From Biscogniauxia marginata (taxonomy: Eukaryota; Ascomycota; Sordariomycetes; Xylariales; Xylariaceae), in NCBI GenBank assembly GCA_022695795.1, contig MU404085.1:133597-197596 (forward strand): a stretch of DNA of 64,000 bases, written 5' to 3'. Every line of letters starts with the position of its first letter. The first letter of the stretch is position 1. Shown one piece after another: positions 47,408-58,700 of the stretch. The notes under the pieces were generated by a model. That model searched no databases. It worked only from the letters and a program-made list of their open reading frames with translations, and was not told where the DNA came from. Both the position numbers and the translations under genes were made by a program.

Positions 47408-48262
47408 ATGGAGACGATCTGCCTGCCCAATGCCTGCGCTTCTTGCAGAGACAACAATGTCATCTGCGAACTGAGTTTAACTGGCCTAGGTCCAGCGATT
47501 CCAGGTGGGTGTGTCGAGTGTATGAACGCCGGAGAGGGCTGCTTCATCCCGATCTGCGACAGCATGATGATGAGCAACGGGATCCCAACCGCGAGCGTGG
47601 GCCAAAGATCGTGTCTGCGTTGCGCGCTCAGCCAACTCTCTTGCTTGTTTCCGTCAGGCGCGCGACCGCTGCCGTGCTTGTCCTGTATGCTGACCCAAGA
47701 GCTTTGGTGCGAGATCCCGCCGCCGAGCGTGGTGAATACGTGGGGCCCGACAGCTGCGTACTACGATAGTTGTGCCCTCAGCAATGCGGATTTGCACCTC
47801 CTGCATGGCGAGCAGTCCGACGGGTACATGTCCTACCTCGATTCGAGCATAGACGAGCAAATAGGTGAGTCATTTTGTGACCTCGGTGCTTCAGCTGGGG
47901 AGATCTATCCAGAGGTCTGTGTGGGAAATTTTGAAAGCGAGCCATCATTTGATGATCACATGTTTTCGTGGGATGTAAGACCCGAGTTTCAAGTCGACTC
48001 CGAACCTCCCCTCTTTATACCCTTTGAACAGGGCCTAGATGGTCAAGGCGACGTCGAGACCGCATTGCCATCTCCTCCCCCAACTCCGAGTTTGGTGCGC
48101 CTTGCACCGAGACCGTGCTCGCCCTTGGATCTAGGGGAACCAGGTCTTGAACTTAGTGAGGCTGACGCGTTATCGGACGAGGAATACGTTCTGCGTCCCG
48201 CCCAGGACTGGGTTGCATGTTGTGTTTTGAGAAACAGGGTACATCATACCCAAAGCTTTTAG
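47408..48262 (+). CDS. Protein with two consecutive Zn2Cys6-spaced cysteine clusters
   Basis: Single-exon model, 284 aa. Cluster 1 is C10-x2-C13-x6-C20-x14-C35-x2-C38-x6-C45; cluster 2 is C69-x2-C72-x6-C79-x10-C90-x2-C93-x7-C101. Both follow the fungal binuclear zinc pattern, though cluster 1 has a long middle loop. Neither has the usual run of Lys/Arg between the second and third cysteines (RDNNVI and ALSQLS), so classic DNA contact is doubtful. The C-terminal ~180 residues are acidic and Pro-rich (LPSPPPTPSL, LSEADALSDEEY), like an activation domain, and there is no fungal-specific regulator middle domain. A GTACAT near the end could start a final intron. No specific family recognised; a small zinc regulator is the best guess. 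Confidence 0.68.
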   Translation: METICLPNACASCRDNNVICELSLTGLGPAIPGGCVECMNAGEGCFIPICDSMMMSNGIPTASVGQRSCLRCALSQLSCLFPSGARPLPCLSCMLTQELWCEIPPPSVVNTWGPTAAYYDSCALSNADLHLLHGEQSDGYMSYLDSSIDEQIGESFCDLGASAGEIYPEVCVGNFESEPSFDDHMFSWDVRPEFQVDSEPPLFIPFEQGLDGQGDVETALPSPPPTPSLVRLAPRPCSPLDLGEPGLELSEADALSDEEYVLRPAQDWVACCVLRNRVHHTQSF

Positions 48263-48760
48263 ACTTTTAGGGTACAGAAAGACTCATAATGAGAGGTGGT
48301 AATACTTTCTAAGTGTTAACGCTCATTTCCATTGTTTCCGTACGACCTTGCAGAAGTCAACGTCTCGGCGTGGGGGCCTCAATGCGGAGTTCTCTAGTGG
48401 AGAGATTCACCGAGTATGAAGTGCTAGCGAGCTCCAGGCCGATGGAATCGACAGTTTGATTCGAGATTAACGATTATTTTTCTCTTTGTTAAATGTAGAG
48501 AATGAATTCATTTATTCCTTTGAGGCATTATGAAGTGTGACTTTTTATTCAAAAACTACATCAGTAACTGCATAAAGAATTCTCGTATTCTCGTTACTTC
48601 GGCCCTTCGTCAAGTTCCTTTGTTTTTAAACCTGGTATACCTCCCAAGTATGTATATATAATTATTGACCACACTTAACGGTGACAAAATGGTGTTACAA
48701 CATTTGATAATTTGACAATCCATCAAAACACGTACCTAAATATTCCCCAAAACTTAGAAA
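48263..48760. other. Intergenic spacer
   Basis: AT-rich 500-bp spacer between two plus-strand genes; no gene seen. Confidence 0.6.
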
Positions 48761-48976
48761 ATGGCTAACATGACTCTCAAGCTTGAAAAGTTCAAGGTCT
48801 GCGTCACCTGCAAGAGAACCTTGAGATTAGATGTGTTCGTTAATACCAACACGAGAGAGATCAACCACACATGCAGATACTGTAGGTATGACCTACAACG
48901 CTGCATGGGGTCGGTTGGGGTTGACGAAAGCAAACCCTCTGGATTGTGGGGACTGGTTCGAAAACTGTGGGATTGA
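48761..48976 (+). CDS. Small CxxC zinc-binding-like protein
   Basis: Single exon, 71 aa, ATG in good context (AAAATGGCT). It has two CxxC pairs: CVTCKRTLRLDVFV and TCRYCRYDLQRC, separated by ~22 residues, in the arrangement of a small zinc ribbon with a D-x-F element between. This kind of motif recurs in small fungal proteins of unknown role. There is no signal peptide. The adjacent genes on both sides are also zinc-cluster proteins, so some relation is possible but unproven. The antisense frame is open over almost the same span, so expression evidence is needed to settle the strand. Confidence 0.5.
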   Translation: MANMTLKLEKFKVCVTCKRTLRLDVFVNTNTREINHTCRYCRYDLQRCMGSVGVDESKPSGLWGLVRKLWD

Positions 48977-49252
48977 AACAAATCCTACCTAGTATAGAGG
49001 GCCGATATAGAAACAGCTGCGTATCCTAAGGCTCGCAGGACATTCTACTGTAGAGCCATAGTTACATGTTAACTAGTAAATAACAACCTGTATCGTCCTG
49101 AAGCTATATTCGTCCCTCGAGTAAAGATAATAATGTAGTGTGTGCTAGGGAGCGTGTGAACTCTTAAATCACATATCATATTGGTCCATACCACCTATAT
49201 GTTGAATCGATAGGGCTTGTATTTGAGAAAGTAGAATGTGGAATTTGAGTCT

Positions 49253-51373
49253 TTAAAGATCGGGATCTGTCAGGTTGAAAGACCACATGTCAGAAAAATA
49301 CATCGCCTGTTCCAGACTTGGAAATGCTTCAGTATTATCCAAAATGGCAGGTGATGAAGATTGTAAAGTCTTAGGGTGAAGCGGGCACTTGTACCGGTTT
49401 AGGATGCGATCGATATTTGCGTATGTCAACGGCGTGTCCGTCTGGAAATTCCTGAACTGTTCTGTCATCCAGTTAGCTATTGATGTACCTGTCGCAAAAC
49501 ATTGGCAGTTTACTGACGGATCAGAACCTTTGGCACAGCCCACATGCTTGAGAACTGCTCTAGGAAAAGCAGTAGCACGTTTTGGCCTTGAACGATGTTG
49601 GCTAGTAATGGTGATGTCGAATCTAGTATAATACTTCGACGGTGAAGTTCAAGCATATTAAGAGCTAGGAATATGATAAAGCATATTGCAGGATCGACAC
49701 GAGGGGAGAATCGATTATTCCACTGCTCAACGGCTAGGACGATGTCCTGGCATGTTTCAAGAGACTGCTGCCAATTGTCCATCCACTCTGTCTCATCTAT
49801 GGCCATATCTCGTGGTAAGGCAAGGACGAATCGAGCCATGTGCATGTGTAATATATTGGTGAGTCGAGTATGGTGATCAGCATTAGTCTCTGCCCCCAAT
49901 ACGTTGCGTGCCGGGTTAAGATAACGAGGAGGCAGTGAGAGACGCAATGTGGCAAGACTGCTCTTAAGACTTGCAGTTCGGCTAGGTAGGCGCTTTCCCT
50001 CAGTTCTGAGCCTAAGGAGATTCCCAGCCTGTCGTAGCATAGTAGTTGTGATCATGTGGATATTGCAATCGACCGCGCAGCCGCTGGATATGATATCCTG
50101 CGTTGTCTTCCAAAGTTGATCCATCTCATCGGGTAGGAACAATTTTGGCATCGAGCTCGGAACATCGCCATCGCCATTACTTGATCTTCTGATCAATGCA
50201 GTATTGATGCTATCCAGATCAATAATGAAGGGTGCACCAGAAGATATGTTTGAATATGAGTCAAGGGTATAGATGCACCACCATAAGCACCTCCAATCTT
50301 CGATTTCATCTTGGTTTGCCAATGAAGAATCAAACGCTGAGCACAATTCAGGGTTATCAATCTGATTTAATCCCATAACCTGCGCTCTGCGTGTGAGTTG
50401 GCTGATCTTCATCCAAGCTGATGGTCCTGGAAACTGGTGAAATTCGTAGTAGACGAGAAGGCATTCTTGTCTAAACTCGTCCAAACTGGCGCAGAAGTTT
50501 GATGAAAGGTCGCGCTCAAAAGACGTGGTATTCAATAGTGCGTTTATGCATTTATCCACATCGTCGGCTCTCCAATAACTAACCGGACCCAATATTTTGG
50601 CGGTGACGGCAACCATTGTCGTGACCAAATCACGATGAACAAGACCATCATCATAGAGCCTTAAAAATTTGGCCTTCTGGAACAACGGTACTGCGGCGTG
50701 TACTTCGTCAAAGAAATGTACCAGGCTTTGCAATGGGTTAGTTAGTAATACGGGCTCATGATGTACAAGGTCACCAATTAGAACTCACATCTCTCTCTCT
50801 TGTCCAGACTCTAAGTGGTATCCTGGATATCCGAGCTGGCTCTCTGGATGCGCAACAGCAGAACCGTATGGGGAAAAGTTGAGATCAAGCTGGTTGAAGT
50901 CTGTAATGGTGGTTTGTGGCGTCGTTTGTGAAGCCGAGGGTTGAAGAGCTAGGGCATCTCCAAGGGGTGACTGAGTTGGCATCAAGTCTAAGGCCACAGC
51001 GCAGTCTCGCTCTTCATTTCGTACCAAGCCAGGGCTAGTGTGTCGATTCGACTCACTGCTTAGACTCGCGTGTTTCTGGCGACGCGCGCCCCGAGACGGA
51101 CCGGGCTTTCGTCTCTCCAATGTATACGTGCATGTCAAGCCAACCTCAGAGCAGCGCGTGCAATGTGGTCGTTTCAAGTCGCCTAAGAAACTCGTTAGTA
51201 TGGAGAGCGTAGAGAAGCTGGAAGATATTTGCTTCACACTTGACTTTTTTACTGTCGTTGACGTATTAGCCACAATCATTCTAGTCTATAATATGACATA
51301 GACTCAGGAGTAGGGGGTGGAGACCAGAGACGAACCGGATGCATCGGTCACAGACGCGACTGTTCATAGCCAT
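49253..51373 (-). CDS. Zn2Cys6 transcription factor with fungal-specific middle domain, five exons
   Basis: Exons on the minus strand: 51373-51336, 51251-51238 (14 nt), 51182-50789, 50725-49514, 49451-49253, total 1857 nt, 618 aa. Splicing the first three exons assembles an exact binuclear cluster: CDRCIRKKVKC continuing DLKRPHCTRCSEVGLTC, that is C-x2-C-x6-C-x6-C-x2-C-x6-C. A linker (ERRKPGPSRGARR) and a Ser/Gln-rich segment follow. The fungal-specific regulator domain starts near FFDEVHAAVPLFQKAKFL and includes CLWWCIYTLDSYSN and GAPFIIDLDSINTAL. The last intron (49452-49513, GTAAAC, branch GCTAAC, CAG) removes a stop. A nuclear DNA-binding regulator; target genes unknown. No metabolic gene cluster lies beside it. 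Confidence 0.88.
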
Positions 51374-52780
51374 TCTCACCAGGGTAGGTCCGACGCCTCG
51401 AAGGAAGTGTCGTAGTATAACTGACAGCTCAACTCCTCACGACACCGTCGGGTTGTGATGAAAAATCTTGGGGTTGGCTCCGCTTACATAATTACCCAAT
51501 GGTCCGTACGGGCCTCTTACTCGCTACAGTGTGGCTGAGTTGTATATTATTGTGGCTTTGGCTTTGTCGGCATTGCCAGGTTCCGCCCCCTTTTCGCAGA
51601 ACTCTATCGGGAAGGTTATTACCCAGTGCCCAGATAGGTATTTACATAATAGTATCTCTGCATTGTTATTCCTTGGTTTCGTATATGTGTTTCAACATGT
51701 ATCTAATATACATGAACCTACCGTCTGTTCCTTCTCCTTTCCCCGTTATAAACTTGAGGGAGTCAAATACATACTAGACATCGTCCATCATGCGCGAGCG
51801 CCTGATCGACTTTGCCGAGGTGTATGTGTAAGCGTACGTACCTAGTTATAGTCACAATACCAAGATATTCGCCCGCTTCACAGCTCTGCCGGCGAAGGTC
51901 CCAAATATAGTGGCTAAAAGAAAAGCTGTTCGCCGGCTAGGCCTTACTACTAGCCAAGCCATCCGCTAGCAAGACTATTCGCCAGTTGCAAGCGAGGTTG
52001 TCAGCGAGGTTGCCGGCAAGGCTCCTACTTGTCACTAGCTATGCAAATTCAAGAAAGAAAAGAGAGAGGAAAACCTTTAACAGCAAGCGTTGATTATATA
52101 TGTAGCTGTTGCTTATTCAAGACATACGATGTCGTATGACATTATATATAATTCATCACACCACTGAGCACGAAGGAGAGGAAGAACCGAGCAAGCCTCA
52201 CTGGAGAGCGCAGGCCGACGTATGTACGGCCTGTAGAGTAGTCACATGACCAACTAATGCATGCCAAGTAAAATGGTGTTATGTTCTGCACTAGTTTATA
52301 GACCGACCTTTCATAAACCGTAATCCATCCTCAAGTCTGCCGCTACCCCGTGTTGCTTGGCTGAATGTGGCTGAGGATTCATTGTAACCGTTGATCAGTG
52401 CCGTATTCATGACCAACAAGCGGGGTTTACGTAGTGCAGGGTTTCCCTTGTAAATAGATATATCTCTAGCAACAATACCATATCTATTTTGAGGCAATGT
52501 CACGGATAGCATACCGACTTATCCGTGGCAATATATAATGAATGGGCAAGAAGACAGACACGCAGAACGGAGGTTGTATGTGTGTTGATTCAATTGGTGC
52601 AGAGTGCGCTCTAAAATCTAAGCTAAGGTCCATTTTTCTTGTGCGGGGCAACTTCCCCACAATACCAACTTAAAATATCAAGTGCCGCCCTTGGTATTCC
52701 AATACCCTCTGGGGTGTTAATCAAAGTGGGGTAGTTGGCGTATTTGCTAATTATCATGGCATATGTCACGGGGTTAAGCT
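51374..52780. other. Intergenic, transition to repeat compartment
   Basis: Of normal composition. It contains a G/C-rich patch at 51870-52040 with repeated CGCCGG/GCGAGGTTG elements, and a 16-bp near-palindrome (CATACGA-TG-TCGTATG) around 52124-52139. No gene recognised; parts may be remnants of old mobile elements. Confidence 0.45.
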
Positions 52781-52932
52781 ATTCGCCGAGTGTGCGTGCG
52801 ATTTGTATATTTAAAATTATACGAAGTTAAGTAGCTTCGCTTTTAATAAAACTAACTTTCTAGATATAAATATATAAATCACGTGATTTTTATTTACTTA
52901 TTTAATAAAAGTTAAATTAATTAACACAGGTT

Positions 52933-53357
52933 ATAACGTGTTTTATAAACAAGTAAGCCATATAAGTAAGTAAGCTACTTAATTTCTTATATAAAATTAA
53001 CTTTTTCAAAAATTCATAACTTTACGCGTAAAAATCGTAAAAGTCTTAAACCTTTTTTTAGTTATATAATTATAAGGTTTAATTAAAAGTAAAATCAAAA
53101 AAAATAAAAGTGAAACGTATAAAGAAATATATAAAAAGGTTTGTGCGTTTTATTTTAATTTTAGTTTTTACGCGTTTTCTTTTTACGTTTTTTAAAATTA
53201 TTTTTTAACTTTACTTTTAATTAAACCTTATAATTATATAACTAATAAAAAAGGTCTGGGATTTTTACGATTTTTATGCGTAAAGTTATGAATTTTTAAA
53301 AAAGTCAATTTTATATAAGAAATTAAGTGGCTTACTCGCTTATAAGACACGTTAACG
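52933..53357. repeat. Long imperfect palindrome, RIP-like AT-rich
   Basis: The arms 52933-53100 and 53201-53357 are inverted copies, close to 90% identical by eye over the segments compared, and the pairing partly continues into the middle. The outer ends read ATAACGTGTTTTATAA and, on the other strand, TTAACGTGTCTTATAA. The differences are mostly C/T and G/A, as RIP would leave. It fits a foldback or MITE-like element, or two inverted copies of a terminal repeat. Confidence 0.65.
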
Positions 53358-53675
53358 AATAAAAATGCGTTTAATAATATAATAAATAAAAAGATATTTA
53401 ATAATTTAAATTTCGAGGAGTTATAATTAATTTTATTTATTATTAATTCTTTATTTTAATTTTAAAAAGTTTTAACTCGGAAAATGTAATAAATTAATCG
53501 ACTTAAATTACGCGTTAAAAAACAAAATACTTAATATAAAAAAAGTATTTGGTTTTTAAAGCGTAAAATTAAAAAAGATAATTTAAATAATAATAATTAT
53601 TAATTAATTTTAATGCCGCGTAAATGTTTTTTAATAATTAAAACCATGAAAATTATAAAAACTAGTTTATTTATT

Positions 53676-53707
53676 TATATAACTTACTCGTTTATAAAAC
53701 ACGTTAA
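53676..53707 (-). repeat. Third copy of the palindrome's terminal motif
   Basis: On the minus strand this reads TTAACGTGTTTTATAAACGA followed by GTAAGTTATATAA, matching the outer ends of the 52933-53357 palindrome. The flanking sequence (53620-53710) is in turn similar to 54205-54290, so the AT-rich block contains several decayed copies of one repeat. Confidence 0.55.
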
Positions 53708-54360
53708 TAATAATAATAATAAAGGTTTTAAAATAATAATTACTTAAATAAACCCGATATAATATATATAATTATATAATAAATAAAAATATATTTAATA
53801 ATTCTAATTTTAAAAAGTTTTTATAACAACGTAATTTATTATATATTTATGTTTTATATGTTTATTAATAAAGTTATAATCTTTAAATATATTATAACTC
53901 ACGTATAAATTATAAATAATTTCTTTTCTTTTTAGCCTATTAATTTATTTTTATTATAACGGTGCTTTATAAGCCGTTGCGCTAATAACCTCAAAAGGTC
54001 AGCGATTTCACTTATAAGAGTGAAATTTAAAGCTTTAATCCTATTATATATAACTAGCCACCTCGTGGCTAGCCCCTTGTGATAATTTTATAAATTATAA
54101 TTATAAAAGCCTTAATTTCATATCCTTTATATTTATATTTTAACAATTTTAATTAATTTTATTTATTATTAATCTTTTATTTTAATTTTATATTATATAA
54201 ATAATTTTTAATAGTTAAAAGTATAATAATTATAAAAATTAATTAATATATTTATATAATTTATTTATTTATATTATATGTTACATTTTTATATTATTAT
54301 AATAATTATATTATAAATTTATTGTTTAATTAATAAACTTTAATATTTTATTAAATATTA

Positions 54361-55281
54361 TAATGAAAATTGATGGTTGAATGACAACCAAAAGGTCTCC
54401 CCGCACGGAAACTAGTACATTCTTTAAAGTATAAATAGGCTGCTTTTGGCAGCATAACTCAGGTAGACTTTTCCCTCCTTAAACATCAATATTACTACCA
54501 GTCTCACCCTTATCTTTCATACTGTTATTGTTATTTGCTTTTATGTACGTACCTACCAACAAAAATTTAATTTAATTCTCTTATAACTTAATTTAAATGT
54601 TTTTAAGACTTTGTTAAAGATATGTTAAAGTTAAAACCTTGCTAAGGTTTTCACAATGCTTTTTTGAAGTCGTCCGGAGACTGAGTCCATCTACCTATGG
54701 TAGGGACTCGCGTGACTAATGTCACATGATCTCATAATAAACCTGAAGTGCCGTAAGTAGTTCTCCTTTCTCCTGAGGCACCGGTACCGTTCCTTCGAGA
54801 CGCAAGACTCGACGGCTGCTAGAGGAAAGAACCTGGATACGAAAGGTCCAACGACCAAGTCAGAATTGACACAACTGCGGCAGAAGGATATTAACAAAGC
54901 AAGGGCTGCAAAAAAGGCAACTCGAGTGACTTACATCCCAATCGTTCTTAGTACATCCATATACTCGAATTGCTTCCAGGATCTCAATAGAAGGCAGCTC
55001 GAAAGGCATAGTCTTGAATTCAAGGGGAAGAACAGGTTGGCAAGGTGGCGCGGGTGTCTCAAGCGCAACTTAATATAGCACATACCCAGGTTTAATAACA
55101 AAGATCTCGAGGCAAAGCGGTGCCATTTAATATACCGCGAGATGATGTGGATAGCAACAACACCGAGATAGAGGCACTAAGGAGCCAACATAATGAGCTT
55201 CTTCGAGACACCTCTTAACGTAAGTCAAATCAAAATTTCTACTTATTTTAAAATATGAAGAAACCATATATTCTAACATAC
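54361..55281 (+). other. GC-normal island with coding-like remnants
   Basis: Between RIP-degraded blocks this stretch keeps normal composition. A TATAAATA at about 54430 is followed by a T/C-rich region. From about 54745 a frame is open to 55078 and includes AARGKNLDTKGPTTKSEL and LRQKDINKARAAKKATR. A second frame near 55130-55218 reads DDVDSNNTEIEALRSQHNEL and stops. The charged helical texture recalls C-termini of fungal DNA transposases or a truncated gene, but I cannot name a family. The LTR element begins about 65 bp further on. Confidence 0.35.
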
Positions 55282-55736
55282 TGTAACGAACCTCCCTATG
55301 TATTCCTAGTCAACTGACTTCACAAGTAAGTACGTATTAAGTTTTCTTGATTTAAAGATAACAATGGATCGAGATTAGTTTAGGTGATTTCCAATGCTTT
55401 ATTCGTTAAAGAGATTTCAAGGTATTCTTATTATAATATTAAAAAGTGACTATAGTCTTAAATTAATAGCTAAAGAACTAGAATGAATAACTAGATATAT
55501 AAGGAATTTTAATTTATTTATATTTTATTCTTTATAAGGAGTAACACTTATATTCTCTTTAATTCTTAAAAGAATAACAGAAAATCTTGGTATTCTCCTT
55601 AATTCTTAAGAGAATAATAGAGAATCTTGGTATTCTTTTTAATTCTTAAGAGAATAACAAAGAATTTCTTTTAGAGTTATGTGACCTTAAATTATATAAC
55701 TAACTTAATTCTTTTTACTTTTATTAAGTCGTAACA
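55282..55736 (-). repeat. 3' LTR of the gypsy element
   Basis: 455 bp, starting TGTAACGAACC and ending GTCGTAACA on the plus strand (TG..CA). It contains about three ~40-bp internal units around an AATTCTTAAGAGAATAAC core, against two units in the other LTR, which accounts for the 40-bp length difference. Confidence 0.9.
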
Positions 55737-58700
55737 TTATATCTCCCTTTTAAATGGTTTTGTTTTTAAAACTTTTTTTCTTAGTAACCTTTTATTTTAA
55801 TTATGTTATTTTATTGTGTTATTAAAAATATGCGAATAGGTTTAAAGAAAAGGAATTTCTTCGAATATTAATACGAACTAGCCGCCGTTATTAATTAATT
55901 TGGATATATAATTATGCTTTATATTCGCTATTTTGAGAGGGGCTTATTATGTAAGATGTTAAAAGATCGAAAAAAAATGTTAAAATTGTAGCGAAACTAA
56001 TGCCACCTTTTATAATAGTAATTATATTTCTTTAAAATCCCTTTAAAACATTTAAAAAGAAAAACTTAAGATAAATCGAGAAAAACGGGTAGCTATTTAG
56101 TAACTTTAAGAATTGTCGGGTAAGATTACGCGATTAAATTGTTAATTTAAATAGTTACGTAAACGTGGGGTTTAATTTATTTAACGCGGACTTTAAAACC
56201 TAAATAAGTTAAAGGATTAAAAACGTATTAAGGCGGAGTAAAAGCGTTTTTAAGCCGAATAGTAGTTCTTAGCTAAATAAGTTAAAATTGCTTTTAAGGC
56301 CGTTTTTTCTTTCGATTAGTTATAATTAGATTACGACTTGGGTTTTTAGATCTTCTTAGGCGATTTGGGTTTTAACGGTGAAAGTTTTTAAGCTTAATTG
56401 TTAAATTCTTTAAATGCTTAAGTAATTTTTAAGTGTTTTTCTTAAGTAAGTAATCTTCTTATTTAATAAAATATTATAATTAACTTTTAACTCGTTTTAA
56501 ATTTAGTATCTTTTTTATTTTATATTTATTAGGATTTTTTTAAAATTTTAATTGGTTTTTTAGTATAGTATTATTTAATGCTGGTTTTAAGAGTAAAACA
56601 TGAAATATAAGATGTATTTTAAATCTTTTTAGTAACGTTAACTTATAATTGACTTTCGAAATAACCTCTTTAATTCTATATAGTTTTAACTTTTTAAACT
56701 TAAGTTTTTTGCTGGGTTATTTTGTTTTGATTTGGGGTGTTTTTAATGTTACACCTTGTCGTTAGCGGAGTAAGTAAATTATGTTTTCTTTCTTAAGAAT
56801 TAGTCCCTTAATTCTTTTTTTGTTATAATACTTTGTTATTTTATTTTGAATAAATTGTAATTCTTTTTGTAGTTATTGTTATATTACTTAAACCTTTTAG
56901 GGTTTTTATTTCGACTTTTAATGCTTTTATAAGTTCGATTAGTTGTTTTTGAATTTCCGTTTTTTGCTTGTATATTGCTTTGTATAGTGACATTTTTATG
57001 TTTTTGTTAATTGAAGTGTTATATACTATTTGGGTTATTAGTAGTAATTTTATTTAGTTGTTTATTTCTTAGTTGATATAGCTTTATAAATATTATTTTA
57101 TTGTTTAGTTTAGTTTCTTTATTTATCTGTTTGTTTAGGGATAATACGTTATAAATAACTTTTATTTAATTTTTATTCGTTTTATTAAGTTTATCCAAAA
57201 TTTTAAAGTAAACAATTTATTTTTATTTAAAATAATATGTTTTAATAGTTTATATTTATTAACGTATTTTCTTAGGAAATTAAAAGCTAGTTATTTTACT
57301 ATGCTTAACTTGTTAAACAGTAAGAAGTAGGTATATTTCGTGAGTTTATTAACGATTATTTATATATTGTTATAAGGTATTTTTATAGTAGGATCTTTTA
57401 ATTTAAAAAGTTTTATTATAAAATCCCATGTAATTATATGTTATGTTTTGTTAAGTATTTAAGTTGGTTATAATAATTTATAATTCTTTTAATTATTTAT
57501 CGCATCCTTGAAAAATCGAATTCTTTTTAAAGTCGTTTTATTGTCTTGAAAATTCCCTAGTAACTATGTAAAGGATATTCGTGGAATTCTTTAACGAATT
57601 CGTTTTATACTCGTTTTAATACGTAGACCTTTTCTTTATACGAGAGAAGTTCGTTACTAGATCTTTGTTAAAACTATAATTACTTTTTTTAATTGTAATT
57701 TTCTTTAAAACGTTATTTCTAATCTCTTATATTGATTTATATATAAGCTAATACAATTAATCCGTTATTTTGTTATTTAAACATCTAAACATCTCTTTTA
57801 TTGATTTTTAACTTATAATCTCCTCTTTTATTAAGTAGGTCTATTTAAACGTTTTCCTTTCTCTTAATGTAATAAATTTTAAAATTAAATTTAAACAGGA
57901 AAATCATTTAATATTTATGTTTTTAGTTAAGTATTTATATTGTTATAAATCATGTAAGATTCTTGTAATTTAAATAAATATTAATAGGTTCTTTAATTTT
58001 ATTAAGTTATAATTTTTATTCTTTTAATGCTTTAATAATTATTAATAGTTCCTTATTATAGATTTAATAGTTTAATTTTATATTATGTAATGCCTTAGAT
58101 AGGTACGCGACTAGGTATTATTTTTTATTATTTTTTAGCTGCTTTAAAACTACTTTGATAGCGAAATTTAAGGCGTTTGTTTTTAGTTACTTCCTTTTAT
58201 TTTCGTTTAAGAGTTTATATATAACTTCGCTAGTTATTACTTTTTTTAGTTGTTAAAAAGCTTATTTAGCTTTTTTAGTGAAATAAAAAGTTTCTTTTGT
58301 TTTTACTAAGGTAATTAATTTTGTTAATAATTTAGTAATTCGCTTAAAATCTTGAATGAGTTATTTAACGTAATTAATAAAGCCAAGAAATACGCGTATA
58401 TTTATGACATTCCTAGGTTTTAATTAATCCTTAATTATTACTATTTTTCCTTTTTAAATATATATTTCTTTTAAGTTTATTATAAACTTTAAATAGTTTA
58501 GTTTTTTAATATGTTATTTACTTTTAGTTAAATAAACGAGTAAGTTTGTCTTTTTTAGGGTTTTTAACATTTATTTTATATGTTTTTTATATTTCTTCTC
58601 GCTTTTTAAGTAGATTAATATATCGTTTAAATAAATAAATACAAATTTATTTAGAAATTTACGGAGAATCGTTATAATTATATGTTAAAATATAATAGGT

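Larger units (their letters stand above)
52781..54360. repeat. RIP-mutated AT-rich repeat block
   Basis: Almost entirely A/T with TpA enrichment and stops in all frames. It includes the palindrome and related copies. A small less-degraded patch (53955-54075) carries three hairpins. No intact coding sequence. Confidence 0.75.
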
